From Dyadobacter sp. UC 10 (GTDB lineage: Bacteria; Bacteroidota; Bacteroidia; Cytophagales; Spirosomataceae): DNA of 64,000 nucleotides. Of this stretch, positions 18,133 to 27,181 are shown piece after piece. A program made the translations under genes and the position numbers. How positions within the stretch are numbered: position 1 is the stretch's first letter; each line of letters starts with the position of its first letter. A model generated the notes under the pieces. That model saw only the letters and a program-made list of their open reading frames with translations. It was not told where the DNA came from and did not search any database. The stretch is taken from NCBI RefSeq assembly GCF_008369915.1, contig NZ_VSRN01000001.1, positions 6,382,501 through 6,446,500 on the forward strand. The letters run 5' to 3'.

Positions 18133-19218
18133 ATGAAATCAAAATTTTCTCTTCCGCTCTGGTCAATGGTCAGCCCCGTAATTGCCTGGGTGCTTTATTA
18201 TCTCAATACATTCTTTGAGTTCGGCGGTGCGTACGAGATGCTGCTTGCCGTCGCCCTTATCTCCGTAGTTTTAGCTGCAGTGCATCATGCAGAAGTAATC
18301 GCCCACCGCGTAGGTGAACCCGCCGGGACACTGGTCCTGGCCGTTGCCATTACCATTATCGAAGTGGCATTGATAGTATCTCTCATGCTCGCAGGCGGGG
18401 CCGAAACTGCAGCGCTGGCGCGGGATACCGTATTTGCGGCAATTATGATCATTTTGACAGGCATCATCGGATTATGCCTGCTAGTGGGTGGATTTAAATA
18501 CCAGGAGCAACATTTCGGCAGGTTCGGGGTCAGCGCCGCGCTTGTGACGCTTTCCGCCATATCGGTCCTCACGCTGGTATTGCCCAATTACACGACCAGC
18601 ATGCCAGGTCCGGTGTATAATACCAGCCAGCTGATTTTTGTTGCTGTCATTTCCCTGGTGCTATACGGTACTTTTGTGATGGTACAAACGGTCAGGCACC
18701 GGGCTTATTTCCTGCCAGAAGATATTGACACCAAATCAGAAATCCACGTCGACCCTCCTACCAACAAAGTAACCACGCTGAGTACAGTTTTGCTGCTGGT
18801 TTGTCTTGTCGCGGTGGTTTTGCTTGCTAAAATGCTGGCCCCTACCATTGAAAAAGGAGTAGTAGACCTGGGAGCGCCTGAATCGCTGGTGGGCGTAATC
18901 GTTGCAGCTGTGATCCTGCTTCCCGAAGGAATGGCGGCGCTCAGGGCGGCAAAGAAAAATAAACTGCAGATCAGCCTGAATCTCGCATTGGGATCGGCCC
19001 TGGCAAGTATCGGGCTTACTATTCCCGTGGTGGCGGTTGTCTCGATCGTTACCGGATTAAACATCACATTGGGTATTGATACCAAATCTACTCTCCTGCT
19101 TATCCTGTCCCTTTTTACCGTCGTCCTCACTTTCGGTACAGGTCGTACCACTATTATGCAGGGCGTTGTATTACTGGTCCTGTTTGCTGTTTACCTGTTT
19201 ACGACCATCGTACCGTAA
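18133..19218 (+). CDS. chaA: ChaA-type calcium/sodium:proton antiporter
   Basis: A 361-residue inner-membrane protein with about eleven hydrophobic segments in two homologous halves. Family motifs are seen in each half: HHAEVIAHRVGEPAGTLVLA then VAITIIEVALIV (about 54-85), and LLPEGMAALRAAKKNK then LALGSALASIGLTIP (about 262-300). The acidic Glu residues in these alpha repeats carry Ca2+ or Na+ exchange in the CaCA superfamily. It stands alone, divergent from the UvrA operon. Length is normal for ChaA. Confidence 0.93.
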   Translation: MKSKFSLPLWSMVSPVIAWVLYYLNTFFEFGGAYEMLLAVALISVVLAAVHHAEVIAHRVGEPAGTLVLAVAITIIEVALIVSLMLAGGAETAALARDTVFAAIMIILTGIIGLCLLVGGFKYQEQHFGRFGVSAALVTLSAISVLTLVLPNYTTSMPGPVYNTSQLIFVAVISLVLYGTFVMVQTVRHRAYFLPEDIDTKSEIHVDPPTNKVTTLSTVLLLVCLVAVVLLAKMLAPTIEKGVVDLGAPESLVGVIVAAVILLPEGMAALRAAKKNKLQISLNLALGSALASIGLTIPVVAVVSIVTGLNITLGIDTKSTLLLILSLFTVVLTFGTGRTTIMQGVVLLVLFAVYLFTTIVP

Positions 19219-19253
19219 ATTCTGCATCTTAATTTGGTTTACCATTTTTATAC

Positions 19254-19267
19254 TTGTAAATTTACAA
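19254..19267. promoter_or_regulatory. Perfect palindrome upstream of the DUF932-like gene
   Basis: TTGTAAATTTACAA is a perfect 14-base palindrome 22 bases before the ATG at 19290. Its position suits an operator, but no regulator is identified. Confidence 0.35.
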
Positions 19268-19289
19268 CTGTAAAAATAAAAATAAGAAA

Positions 19290-20267
19290 ATGACTTACAT
19301 CAGCGCACAGCCATTGTTCACCGATCAGTGGGACGATATCTGCTACCCGGTTAATCCAGTGTGGCTTTCGGACCTGCTGCCGGACTACGACATCACTGCG
19401 ACGGACCGTCAGCAGCTGGTGGTTGGTGAGCCGGGCGGAGGAAGGAAAACCATTTTCGGTATACAGAGCGCAAATTATACGATCATTCCCAACACGGTGA
19501 TCCGTGAGGTGATAGACCAGCTTTTTGGGAAAAATTACAAGCTTGAAATCAAACACACCACAACCGGTGAGTTCAGCATCAGTATCATCCTGCCGGAGGA
19601 ACTTTTGGTGGGACAGGAGAAATTGCAGCGGAGTCTGATACTCACCAATAGCTATAATGGAAAAACGCCGTTTAGCATTCAGGGACAAACTTTTACGGCA
19701 ATGCTCAGCCTGGCTGGCACGCCTGCAAGTAGCTTATACCGTGACATTTGCAAGAATGGCCTGATGGGCTGGGCGGATTCATTCGGCGGGATGAACGCTT
19801 ACAGGGACTGGCTTTTTAAGCCACAGACAAAGGATAAAAAGCGCCGGGACACCGAAATGAAGGGGCAGCAAAAGGATTCTCAAAACAGCAGGGAGCTTCG
19901 AAAAATACACCAGAGCAAGCTGACACCCGCGCTTTTTCAGAAACAACTCTATGATGCGCTTTCAAACCAGATCAGGCCGGAACAGTCCCTGACTGCGACC
20001 ATTTATGAGCGTTTCCAGGAGAAGACAGTAGCCAGGGCAGATGAAAACGTCCTCAAAAAACTGCCGATCCCGGTACAGCTGGCCAAGCAGGCCCAGGAAC
20101 GGCTCCGGCTCGAAGAACGGTTGCTGGGGACAAGTACTTCATACTGGCTGATTTACAACGCTGTAAACCATGCTTTGTTCAATGCGCGAAGCAGCCTGAC
20201 CCTCAACGACCGGTACAAGCTCGACGAACGTGTTTTTCACCAACTCGCGACCCAATCTTTCGCCTAA
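19290..20267 (+). CDS. DUF932-like protein
   Basis: A 325-residue soluble protein. An N-terminal alpha/beta region carries ILTNSYNGKTPFSIQGQTFT and the C-terminus ends with YWLIYNAVNHALFNARSSLT, a tryptophan/asparagine-rich helix. This arrangement resembles DUF932 proteins, usually found on phages and plasmids and of unknown biochemical role. A Lys-rich linker (about 183-210) separates the halves. The next gene (117 residues) follows after 65 bases. I see no signal peptide or membrane segment. The family match is by pattern only and could be wrong. Confidence 0.65.
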   Translation: MTYISAQPLFTDQWDDICYPVNPVWLSDLLPDYDITATDRQQLVVGEPGGGRKTIFGIQSANYTIIPNTVIREVIDQLFGKNYKLEIKHTTTGEFSISIILPEELLVGQEKLQRSLILTNSYNGKTPFSIQGQTFTAMLSLAGTPASSLYRDICKNGLMGWADSFGGMNAYRDWLFKPQTKDKKRRDTEMKGQQKDSQNSRELRKIHQSKLTPALFQKQLYDALSNQIRPEQSLTATIYERFQEKTVARADENVLKKLPIPVQLAKQAQERLRLEERLLGTSTSYWLIYNAVNHALFNARSSLTLNDRYKLDERVFHQLATQSFA

Positions 20268-20332
20268 GCGGTTGATTTAGAAGAATTCCCGTAAATGCAC
20301 AGCTTATTTAATGTAACACCAATTCATTTGCG

Positions 20333-20686
20333 ATGCACTCACAACAAATTTCAAAGGGCCTGGCTTCCATTTTAAATGCATTGTCCAAAGTCGACGGCAT
20401 GTTCCGGAACAAACAGTTTCAAAATGCCGGGGCAGCCAACAAGGTTGGCAACCAATCCGATCTGCCGGTATATGCGCATTTCATCCAGGAGAATATGCAC
20501 ATTCTTGGGCAAAATGCCGGTCTTCCGTTCAAATATGCCGGCCCGCAGCCTATCGTACTCAACGAGCTGACTGAAAGGAAGTTCTTAAACATTTTAAACC
20601 GCGTCGCGAATGGGCCGGCAGGGGTTTCCCGCCAGGAAAGGTTTTTTGTTCAGCAGGTTTGGTCCCTGATCGGTTCGAAACATTAA
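20333..20686 (+). CDS. Hypothetical protein, 117 residues
   Basis: A small soluble protein starting MHSQQISKGLASILNALSKV, with a Gln/Asn/Ala-rich middle and a helical C-terminus (LNELTERKFLNILNRVAN then QERFFVQQVWSLIG). I do not recognise a family. It follows the DUF932-like gene by 65 bases in the same direction and has similar base composition to its neighbours, so it is likely part of the same unit. Function unknown. Confidence 0.75.
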   Translation: MHSQQISKGLASILNALSKVDGMFRNKQFQNAGAANKVGNQSDLPVYAHFIQENMHILGQNAGLPFKYAGPQPIVLNELTERKFLNILNRVANGPAGVSRQERFFVQQVWSLIGSKH

Positions 20687-20799
20687 GCCAATTATCCCCG
20701 TCGCATTTGATCATTTTTTAACTCAATCAACTTTCCTCCCCTACCGACCTGCCGCTCCAAGCTGGCAGGCGGAAATTTTATTTTATAAACCGAACGAAT

Positions 20800-21204
20800 A
20801 TGGATAATCAAAAAAACCACGTCATACTTTGCGAAGACGACTTCCGTATGCTGAAACAGTTTGCCGAAAATTTTTCAGGCAGTAATGTGAATGAAATGTC
20901 CCTTTCCTATGAGCTCAACAGGGCGATCGTCGTTGAAAATGACGAATTGCCAGCAAAGAGTATCCGCCTCAATTCCCAGGTTATTGTGCGGGAACTCGCT
21001 ACCAACAAGGTACTGGAGTTCTCGATCGTAATGCCTGCTTACGCTGATATCCGTGAAAAGAAAATATCGGTACTGACCCCGATGGGCGCCGCGCTGATCG
21101 GGCTTTGCAAGGGAGAAACAGTGGAATGGAAAATGCCTGCCGGCCTGAAAAAATTTGAAGTACTCGATGTAATTCAAAATGCAGCGCAATACGACCAGGC
21201 CTAG
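20800..21204 (+). CDS. Rnk/GreA-like C-terminal domain protein
   Basis: A 134-residue protein with a short helical N-terminus and a GreA/GreB C-terminal-type FKBP-like domain: LNSQVIVRELATNKVLEFSI then KKISVLTPMGAALIGLCKGE and VEWKMPAGLKKFEVLDVI. It lacks the long GreA coiled-coil, like Rnk, the regulator of nucleoside diphosphate kinase that can touch RNA polymerase. Stand-alone copies are frequent in Bacteroidota. Its target here is unknown. The small membrane peptide gene starts 32 bases after it. Confidence 0.85.
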   Translation: MDNQKNHVILCEDDFRMLKQFAENFSGSNVNEMSLSYELNRAIVVENDELPAKSIRLNSQVIVRELATNKVLEFSIVMPAYADIREKKISVLTPMGAALIGLCKGETVEWKMPAGLKKFEVLDVIQNAAQYDQA

Positions 21205-21236
21205 TTGCTATTCTTTTAACATTTAAACAAAACCAA

Positions 21237-21362
21237 ATGAGCGCCGTGGTACCAGAAAGTGATAAGGAACGACGCCAGAACAATTTGCTCTTCGTGATGC
21301 TTTGCGCCCTGGCCCTGATCTCAGTTTACATTGTATTCTGCATACTGACGATCGTTTTTTAA
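21237..21362 (+). CDS. Small single-span membrane peptide
   Basis: A 41-residue open frame from ATG 21237 to TAA at 21362. The first 16 residues are charged (PESDKERRQNN) and the rest is one hydrophobic helix (LLFVMLCALALISVYIVFCI). It fits neatly between the Rnk-like gene and dedA, ten bases before the latter, in the same direction, which supports it being real. Positive residues before the helix predict the N-terminus inside. Function unknown. Confidence 0.6.
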   Translation: MSAVVPESDKERRQNNLLFVMLCALALISVYIVFCILTIVF

Positions 21363-21372
21363 AATTACCGGA

Positions 21373-22026
21373 ATGGAAATACTGAATCAAATAGTCGACA
21401 TTTTTTTACACCTGGACCAGCACCTGGGCCGGATTATTGAAGAGTATGGGGCTTTGACCTACATCATCCTGTTTATGATCATATTCGTCGAAACGGGTGT
21501 GGTAGTAATGCCTTTTTTACCGGGCGACTCATTGCTTTTTGCGGCAGGAATGATGGCTGCGAAGTACTCGGAGTCGCTCAATATCTGGCTGATCATCGGG
21601 CTGCTTCTGATTGCGGCCATCCTGGGGGATACTTGTAACTATTTGCTGGGAAAACGGTTTGGCGCGACCGCACTCCAGATGCGCATTTCCGGAAGACATA
21701 TAATCAAACCCGAGCATGTGGCGCATACGCACAGCTTTTATGAGAAATACGGGCCATCGACCATTGTCATAGCGCGTTTTGTACCGATTGTGCGGACACT
21801 GGCGCCGTTTGTGGCAGGTATAGGTGTGATGGACTACCGTATTTTTTTCAAATACAATGTGATCGGGGGAATACTCTGGGTTTTCAGCCTGACGCTGGCC
21901 GGCTATTTTCTGGGCAGTATCCCACTGGTCAGGGACAATTTTGAAAAAGTGATCATGGGCATCATTCTCTTGTCCGTTTTACCGATAATCTGGCAGCTTG
22001 TAAAGAAAAATCTCAGTCCTGCCTGA
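21373..22026 (+). CDS. DedA family membrane protein
   Basis: A 217-residue inner-membrane protein of the DedA/VTT family, proteins now linked to lipid-carrier flipping and membrane homeostasis. Family motifs are FVETGVVVMPFLPGDSLLFA (about 40-59, with the conserved Glu) and FVPIVRTLAPFVAGIGVMDY (about 136-155, with the conserved Arg), plus the FKYNVIGGILWV stretch. About five hydrophobic segments are visible. It ends just before a strong terminator at 22056-22094. Confidence 0.93.
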   Translation: MEILNQIVDIFLHLDQHLGRIIEEYGALTYIILFMIIFVETGVVVMPFLPGDSLLFAAGMMAAKYSESLNIWLIIGLLLIAAILGDTCNYLLGKRFGATALQMRISGRHIIKPEHVAHTHSFYEKYGPSTIVIARFVPIVRTLAPFVAGIGVMDYRIFFKYNVIGGILWVFSLTLAGYFLGSIPLVRDNFEKVIMGIILLSVLPIIWQLVKKNLSPA

Positions 22027-22055
22027 GCACTAATTTCCGTTTAAACCCTGAACCG

Positions 22056-22094
22056 GCACCTGGTTCCTTCGCGGGAATTCAGGTGCTTTTTTTT
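22056..22094 (+). terminator. Rho-independent terminator after dedA
   Basis: GCACCTG (22056-22062) pairs with CAGGTGC (22080-22086), with inner TTCC/GGAA pairing, and is followed directly by eight T. It ends the dedA transcript. Confidence 0.85.
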
Positions 22095-22152
22095 CATCCG
22101 GGTAAAAAAAACCTTTAATTCGATTACCTTATGCCATTAAATAGAGACGCAC

Positions 22153-22710
22153 ATGAAAAAATGGACATTGTTTTTGCTGATTCTGGCAGCATGCTCCCAG
22201 AGCTGTGGCTATAAAGAAAGGGAGGAAAAACTGACCCTGCGTGAACAGCAAATTGCAAAAACAGAACAAAAACTGATGCAATGGGAACAGCAGCTGACCG
22301 TGTGGGAAAAGGAATTGCAGGAGAAGAAGAAAAAGCAGCAGGAAGATTCCACAGCCATCACCGACTCGCTGCATGCCCAGCCGGTTACCGGTAAATGGGT
22401 CGTGAAAATGCGGTGCACGGAGACCAATTGCAGCGGCTCGGCAATCGGGGATTCTAAAACTGAAACCTGGGAAATTACGTATAGTAACAAGGGAATTGTC
22501 GTCAATGCTTTTGCCGGGAACGAACTCTCACGCATTTATAACGGTTCTTTTTCCCAAACCCAGCTGGAAGCCACAAACGGCCAGCCGGGATCCGAATCGG
22601 TGATGCGTGTGATATTGGAACTTAAAGAAAATAAAATGGAAGGTACCAGGGTAGTAGAGCGCACAGATTGTAAAATTCGCTACTCCCTCACGGCCGAAAG
22701 GCCGAAATAA
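22153..22710 (+). CDS. Coiled-coil lipoprotein of unknown function
   Basis: A 185-residue protein with a short signal peptide ending in a Cys-rich stretch (LILAACSQSCGYKE), so likely lipidated. Residues about 22-65 form a highly charged Gln/Glu/Lys coiled coil (REQQIAKTEQKLMQWEQQLT), followed by a beta-rich domain (about 78-185) with VTGKWVVKMRCTETNCSGSA. The two Cys in the beta domain plus a later one may form a disulfide. It starts after a terminator and the CPA2 antiporter begins nine bases after its stop, so the two probably form an operon. Function unknown. Confidence 0.82.
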   Translation: MKKWTLFLLILAACSQSCGYKEREEKLTLREQQIAKTEQKLMQWEQQLTVWEKELQEKKKKQQEDSTAITDSLHAQPVTGKWVVKMRCTETNCSGSAIGDSKTETWEITYSNKGIVVNAFAGNELSRIYNGSFSQTQLEATNGQPGSESVMRVILELKENKMEGTRVVERTDCKIRYSLTAERPK

Positions 22711-22719
22711 GCTAAACAT

Positions 22720-24894
22720 GTGCGTATGATTTCTTTGCTTTTAGTCGACCTTTCACTGCCCCTTAAAAACCCGGTCATCATCTTCTCGGTGGTGCTTTTT
22801 ATCATTCTTTTTGCCCCTATTCTTTTCAACCGGATCAAAGTACCGCACATTATCGGCCTGATCATTTCGGGGATGATCGTGGGCCCCTACGGATTGAACC
22901 TGCTGAGCCGCGATAGCAGCATCGTACTGTTCGGGACGGTGGGCTTGCTTTATATTATGTTCCTGGCCGGACTCGAAATCGATCTGGCGGAGTTCAGAAA
23001 AAACCGTAATAAAATCGTCGTTTTTGGACTTTTAACGTTTGTGCTGCCGCTCGTTTCGGGCACACTGGCGAGTTACTATATACTGGGTTACGGCTTTCTC
23101 TCCTCTCTGCTGCTGGCCAGTATGTTCTCAACCCACACGCTGGTCTCCTATCCGATCGCGAGTAAGTACGGCGTGACCCGCAACCGGGCGATCAATATGA
23201 CTGTCGGCGGCACGATGATCACCGATATTCTCGCACTTTTAATCCTCGCCGGAGTGGCCGGAATGTCCAAGGGGGACGTTTCACCGGCATTCTGGTTTCG
23301 GCTCGGGTTTTCTTTTATCGTCTTTGTCGCGGTCGTCCTTTTGCTTTTCCCTGTTATCTGCCGGTGGTTTTTCAAGCGTTTTGACGATAGTATCTCGCAA
23401 TACATATTCGTGCTGGCGATGGTCTTTCTTGCCTCTTTCCTTGCTGAGCTCGCGGGGGTCGAGGCCATTATCGGCGCGTTTTTTTCGGGACTTGTATTGA
23501 ACCGGTTCGTTCCGCATTCTTCCCCTCTGAATAACCGGATCGATTTTGTAGGTAATGCGTTATTCATCCCATTCTTCCTGATCAGCGTAGGGATGCTGGT
23601 GGATATCAGTGTTTTGTTCAAAGGCTGGGGCGCATTTAAGGTAGCTGGCGTAATCCTGGTCGTCGCACTCGCAAGTAAATATCTTGCTGCATGGCTTACG
23701 CAAAAAATATTCAGGCTTTCGGCTGATGAAGGTTTGATGATCTTTGGTTTGAGCGCCTCGCACGCAGCCGCTACCCTGGCCATCATTCTAGTGGGATACA
23801 ATATTATAGTAGGCGAATCGGCACTGGGTGAGCCGATCCGTCTCCTGGATGAGGACGTTCTGAATGGTACGATCGTATTGATCCTGGTGAGCTGCGGCGT
23901 AAGCTCGTTTGTTGTAGAAAAAGCTTCGAAAAAACTGGCGCTGTTGCAGGAAGAGGAAGTTTCCGAGGATTCCAGCTCTGATACCGACGAGAAAATACTA
24001 GTCTCCCTGTCCTATCCGGACATGATTGCAGATATGGTCGATTTCGGGATTATGCTGAAAATGAAACAGAGTGCCGTGCCACTTTACGGACTGCATATTG
24101 TAACTGACGAAGACCAGAAGCATGACTCGGCTTCGCACGGCAAAAAAATACTTAATAAAGCCGTAGAGCACGCGAGCGCATCCGAAAACACCTTGATACC
24201 CCTCACCCGCTACGACGCCAATATCAGCAATGGCATCACCTACACTATTAAAGAACAGCATATTACCGACGTGGTGATCGGGCTGCACCAGGATACAGAC
24301 CATAAAACCTTTCTTGGCCCGAAAATCGAAAATATCGTTAAACGGATTTTTGAAACGATTTATATATACAAACCGGCCCAGCCGTTCAATACACTCACCA
24401 GGATCGTGGTAGCTGTACCGCCGGCTGCCAGCACCGAGCCGGGATTTTTGCACTGGCTCAGCAAGCTGGTATCGTTCGGGAAAATGAGTTCATTGCCCAT
24501 TCATTTCTACGCGTCGGCTCAGACGATTAAAGCTACCAAAAGCATTATTTCGCGAAAAAGCGGAACGGTCGAAGCGCAATTCAGCATTTTCAACGAGTGG
24601 GACGATTTTCTGATTTTTTCGCGAGAATTAAAAATAAACGACCTTTTCGTGATTATTTCCGCAAGAAAAGCCTCGCCCTCCTACCTTCCCCAATTGGAGA
24701 AGCTGCCGTATTACCTGTCCCACTATTTCCACCAGCAGAGCCTGATCCTGATCTATCCGAAACAGCTTGAATCAGGTATTAACATGAGTGATATCGAGCA
24801 GGCAGACAGTGCGCTTATCGAAACGCTGTCGGACAAGCTGGGGTCGCTGGGTAAGGCGGCCAGGTACCTGCGGCGGATGCTGGGAGATAAATAA
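22720..24894 (+). CDS. CPA2 family cation:proton antiporter with universal-stress-like C-terminus
   Basis: A 724-residue protein: a membrane domain of about 12 helices (1-400), with PHIIGLIISGMIVGPYGLNL early and GVEAIIGAFFSGLVLNRF midway, typical of Na+(K+)/H+ antiporters of the CPA2/KefB class. A cytoplasmic region (about 425-724) starts ILVSLSYPDMIADMVDFGIM and resembles universal stress domains, with no TrkA_N Rossmann motif. It could exchange Na+ or K+ for protons; the ion is not readable. The annotated start is GTG 22720; ATG at 22726, two codons later, is equally likely. Confidence 0.9.
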   Translation: MRMISLLLVDLSLPLKNPVIIFSVVLFIILFAPILFNRIKVPHIIGLIISGMIVGPYGLNLLSRDSSIVLFGTVGLLYIMFLAGLEIDLAEFRKNRNKIVVFGLLTFVLPLVSGTLASYYILGYGFLSSLLLASMFSTHTLVSYPIASKYGVTRNRAINMTVGGTMITDILALLILAGVAGMSKGDVSPAFWFRLGFSFIVFVAVVLLLFPVICRWFFKRFDDSISQYIFVLAMVFLASFLAELAGVEAIIGAFFSGLVLNRFVPHSSPLNNRIDFVGNALFIPFFLISVGMLVDISVLFKGWGAFKVAGVILVVALASKYLAAWLTQKIFRLSADEGLMIFGLSASHAAATLAIILVGYNIIVGESALGEPIRLLDEDVLNGTIVLILVSCGVSSFVVEKASKKLALLQEEEVSEDSSSDTDEKILVSLSYPDMIADMVDFGIMLKMKQSAVPLYGLHIVTDEDQKHDSASHGKKILNKAVEHASASENTLIPLTRYDANISNGITYTIKEQHITDVVIGLHQDTDHKTFLGPKIENIVKRIFETIYIYKPAQPFNTLTRIVVAVPPAASTEPGFLHWLSKLVSFGKMSSLPIHFYASAQTIKATKSIISRKSGTVEAQFSIFNEWDDFLIFSRELKINDLFVIISARKASPSYLPQLEKLPYYLSHYFHQQSLILIYPKQLESGINMSDIEQADSALIETLSDKLGSLGKAARYLRRMLGDK

Positions 24895-24914
24895 GCAGCC
24901 TAGAATGGGTACTG

Positions 24915-25562
24915 TCAATACACCACAAAATTTTCATACACCTGCTGACCAGGCATTCGATAATAAAACCACATCGGTTTAAAAGTAAAAGTATACGTAA
25001 CCTCTCCCAGCTTAGGATCGTTTTCCTTCGAAATAAATTTCAGCGATGGAGGTATTCCATCCGTTTTCGGATCGTAAGTCGGCACAAGATTAAAGCCCTC
25101 CGGATCGAGATAAGCTGTTTGGTTGTCGCGAAGCATTGGAAAGTACGACGATGTTCCCTTAAATTTTAACAACATCGTGCCTTTTGCATCGTCCCAACTG
25201 TGGCTGATATTCGTCGGAAGTGCAATCCGGGTGTTCAGGGTGAACGCTCTTGCGGTTGGTGGAATGGTGTCGTTTGTGATGGCCGAGCCTCCGTAAAAAT
25301 TGACGAAGTCCTCAGAAAACACTAAAAACACGTTTTCTCGGTAAGTAATGTACTTCGGATCGAGCATCAGATCCTCAGTGCCGCTACTGCTTTCGCGGGT
25401 GGCCGCCGCTATATACAAAGGTTTCCTGCCTAAGAGATCAAGCACTTCGTCCTTGTCAAGCTTTGTGTCCCGGGTCTCCTCCTTGCCCACCTCCATATTC
25501 GAGCAGGAGCCGGCAAAAAGTGCGAAAACTATTAAATGGGTAAGTAAAAGGTACTTTCTCAT
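24915..25562 (-). CDS. Lipoprotein of unknown function
   Basis: A 215-residue protein with a lipoprotein signal peptide (MRKYLLLTHLIVFALFAGSC, lipobox FAGSC). The mature part has beta-strand patterns and aromatic residues, for example YITYRENVFLVFSEDFVNF, and ends TFKPMWFYYRMPGQQVYENF. I recognise no family. It is convergent with the CPA2 antiporter, only 20 bases away, and has no clear partner. It probably sits in the periplasm or outer membrane. Confidence 0.8.
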   Translation of the reverse strand: MRKYLLLTHLIVFALFAGSCSNMEVGKEETRDTKLDKDEVLDLLGRKPLYIAAATRESSSGTEDLMLDPKYITYRENVFLVFSEDFVNFYGGSAITNDTIPPTARAFTLNTRIALPTNISHSWDDAKGTMLLKFKGTSSYFPMLRDNQTAYLDPEGFNLVPTYDPKTDGIPPSLKFISKENDPKLGEVTYTFTFKPMWFYYRMPGQQVYENFVVY

Positions 25563-25787
25563 GCCGATAGATTTTTTGTTGAATTACCTTGAAATACCAG
25601 GACACATTTCCACTTCGGAACGCTGCCTGGAAAAGACATTATATTTTCTATTTTATAGGGATCACTTGTAATAACTTAATGGGAGACCGGCCTGGAAAAA
25701 GATTACCAATGGTCGTTTATTCAAAAAGTCAGTCACATTAAGAAGCCGGAAATAGTATGTCATTATATTTAGTACAATTTTATATGC

Positions 25788-27053
25788 ATGGCAGAAATAA
25801 ATAACTCCTCCGGCTACATTTGGAAGCGGTTCAGTTTAAACAGCTTTTCGGCTGTCGATTATCTTTTCGCATCTGCATTCACCCTCTATCTGGCCCTTGA
25901 AATGTATTACCTCTGCTTTCGGCAGGTCAGTCATTTCACAGATCTTTCTCTTTATTACGGGAGTGCCTCTAAAATACTCGACGGGCAGGTTCCTTACCGG
26001 GATTTTCATATCGAATACCCCATCCTGGCATTGATTCCGGTTGTCGTGCCCGAAGTTCTTAACCGCATTTTTTACGATACGATTGACGGCTACATATTTT
26101 GGTTTGCAGCACAAAATATCTCGCTGGGCGTGGCGGGAGGTTATCTGATTTCCAATATAGTCCCGGATAACCGCAAGCCGGTCGCGATCTGGTATTTTGG
26201 TTTGTTAATCATATCACTTCCCATCTTCCTGTTCCGTTTCGACCCGTTTACTGCCTTCTTAACCGCGGTATCACTCCGCTATTTAATTACGCGGCCATTT
26301 GTTTCCGGTTCGGCAATGATGGTTTCCATCGCGGCCAAATTGTATGCGCTGGTTATGATACCTTTTTTGGGATTATATTATCTGTTAAATAAATATTACA
26401 AAAAGCTGCTCATGCATGCAGCCGGTTTTGTGTCAATTCTTCTGATCATATTGGCTGCGTTTTTATGGATTGGAAGCAATGCGATAGATGATTTTCTGAG
26501 TAGCCATTTATTAAGAGGCATACACCTTGAAAGTGTCGCCGGGGGAATATTGCTGCTGTTTCAAAAAGCAGGTTTCACAGCTATTCATGTGGTGCACAAT
26601 TATGGTGCGCTGCATCTGGAAAGTAGCTGGTCGGCATATGCTTTGCAAGCTGTCAAGGTGCTCACGCCGTTGGCATTTTTTTTGGGGCTTTGCTTTATAG
26701 TCCGGATTTTCTGGATGCAATCAAAACAGCAGGGGCAAATTGCTATACAAACTTTAATACTGGCTTTTACCGTTCAGCTGCTTCTGTTCATTCTGCTAAA
26801 CAAAGTATTTTCTCCACAGTACCTGGTCTGGCTGCTGCCTTTGATTCCTTTCTGCAAAAAGAAAAACCGACTGATTTTTGCGCTTGCATGCATGTTGACG
26901 GTGATCATATTCCCGGGCCATTATGATGATCTGATCAGGATGAAAATGCCCATGATACTGATATTGAACCTTCGTAATACCCTGCTGATCTGGCTTTTGA
27001 TTGAGACGATAAGGGATTTAAATACGAGTATAAGTCAGGCTCATTCAGCCTGA
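25788..27053 (+). CDS. GT87/DUF2029-like polytopic glycosyltransferase
   Basis: A 421-residue integral membrane protein with about ten hydrophobic segments. The first periplasmic loop reads GQVPYRDFHIEYPILALIPV, matching the Asp and Tyr-Pro motif of the DUF2029/GT87 (GT-C fold) mannosyltransferases, which use polyprenyl-phosphate sugars. Later segments include FSPQYLVWLLPLIPF, also typical of this family. It stands alone between intergenic stretches. The sugar and acceptor are unknown. Confidence 0.82.
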   Translation: MAEINNSSGYIWKRFSLNSFSAVDYLFASAFTLYLALEMYYLCFRQVSHFTDLSLYYGSASKILDGQVPYRDFHIEYPILALIPVVVPEVLNRIFYDTIDGYIFWFAAQNISLGVAGGYLISNIVPDNRKPVAIWYFGLLIISLPIFLFRFDPFTAFLTAVSLRYLITRPFVSGSAMMVSIAAKLYALVMIPFLGLYYLLNKYYKKLLMHAAGFVSILLIILAAFLWIGSNAIDDFLSSHLLRGIHLESVAGGILLLFQKAGFTAIHVVHNYGALHLESSWSAYALQAVKVLTPLAFFLGLCFIVRIFWMQSKQQGQIAIQTLILAFTVQLLLFILLNKVFSPQYLVWLLPLIPFCKKKNRLIFALACMLTVIIFPGHYDDLIRMKMPMILILNLRNTLLIWLLIETIRDLNTSISQAHSA

Positions 27054-27138
27054 TATCTGACAAACGATCAATGCCATTTTCAAATCATAGACTGACTTCT
27101 GAGACAGGATTGTAAATAAATTCCGAAAAAATTTGCGA

Positions 27139-27178
27139 AGTCAAATGGCTACACATATATTCGTAGCCAAATAACTAC
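27139..27178. promoter_or_regulatory. Two operator-like repeats before the ArsR-type gene
   Basis: AGTCAAATGGCTAC (27139-27152) and AGCCAAATAACTAC (27165-27178) are direct repeats with three differences, spaced 26 bases start to start. TGGCTAC (27146-27152) and GTAGCCA (27163-27169) also form an inverted repeat. The last base is three bases before the ATG at 27182. This suits autorepression by the ArsR-type protein. Confidence 0.55.
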
Positions 27179-27181
27179 ATA

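Noticed and set aside
20748-20772. Hairpin CCTGCC/GGCAGG with outer CCG/CGG before the Rnk-like gene
   Set aside because: Only six continuous pairs and no T-run; could be a weak terminator or leader structure but not supportable.
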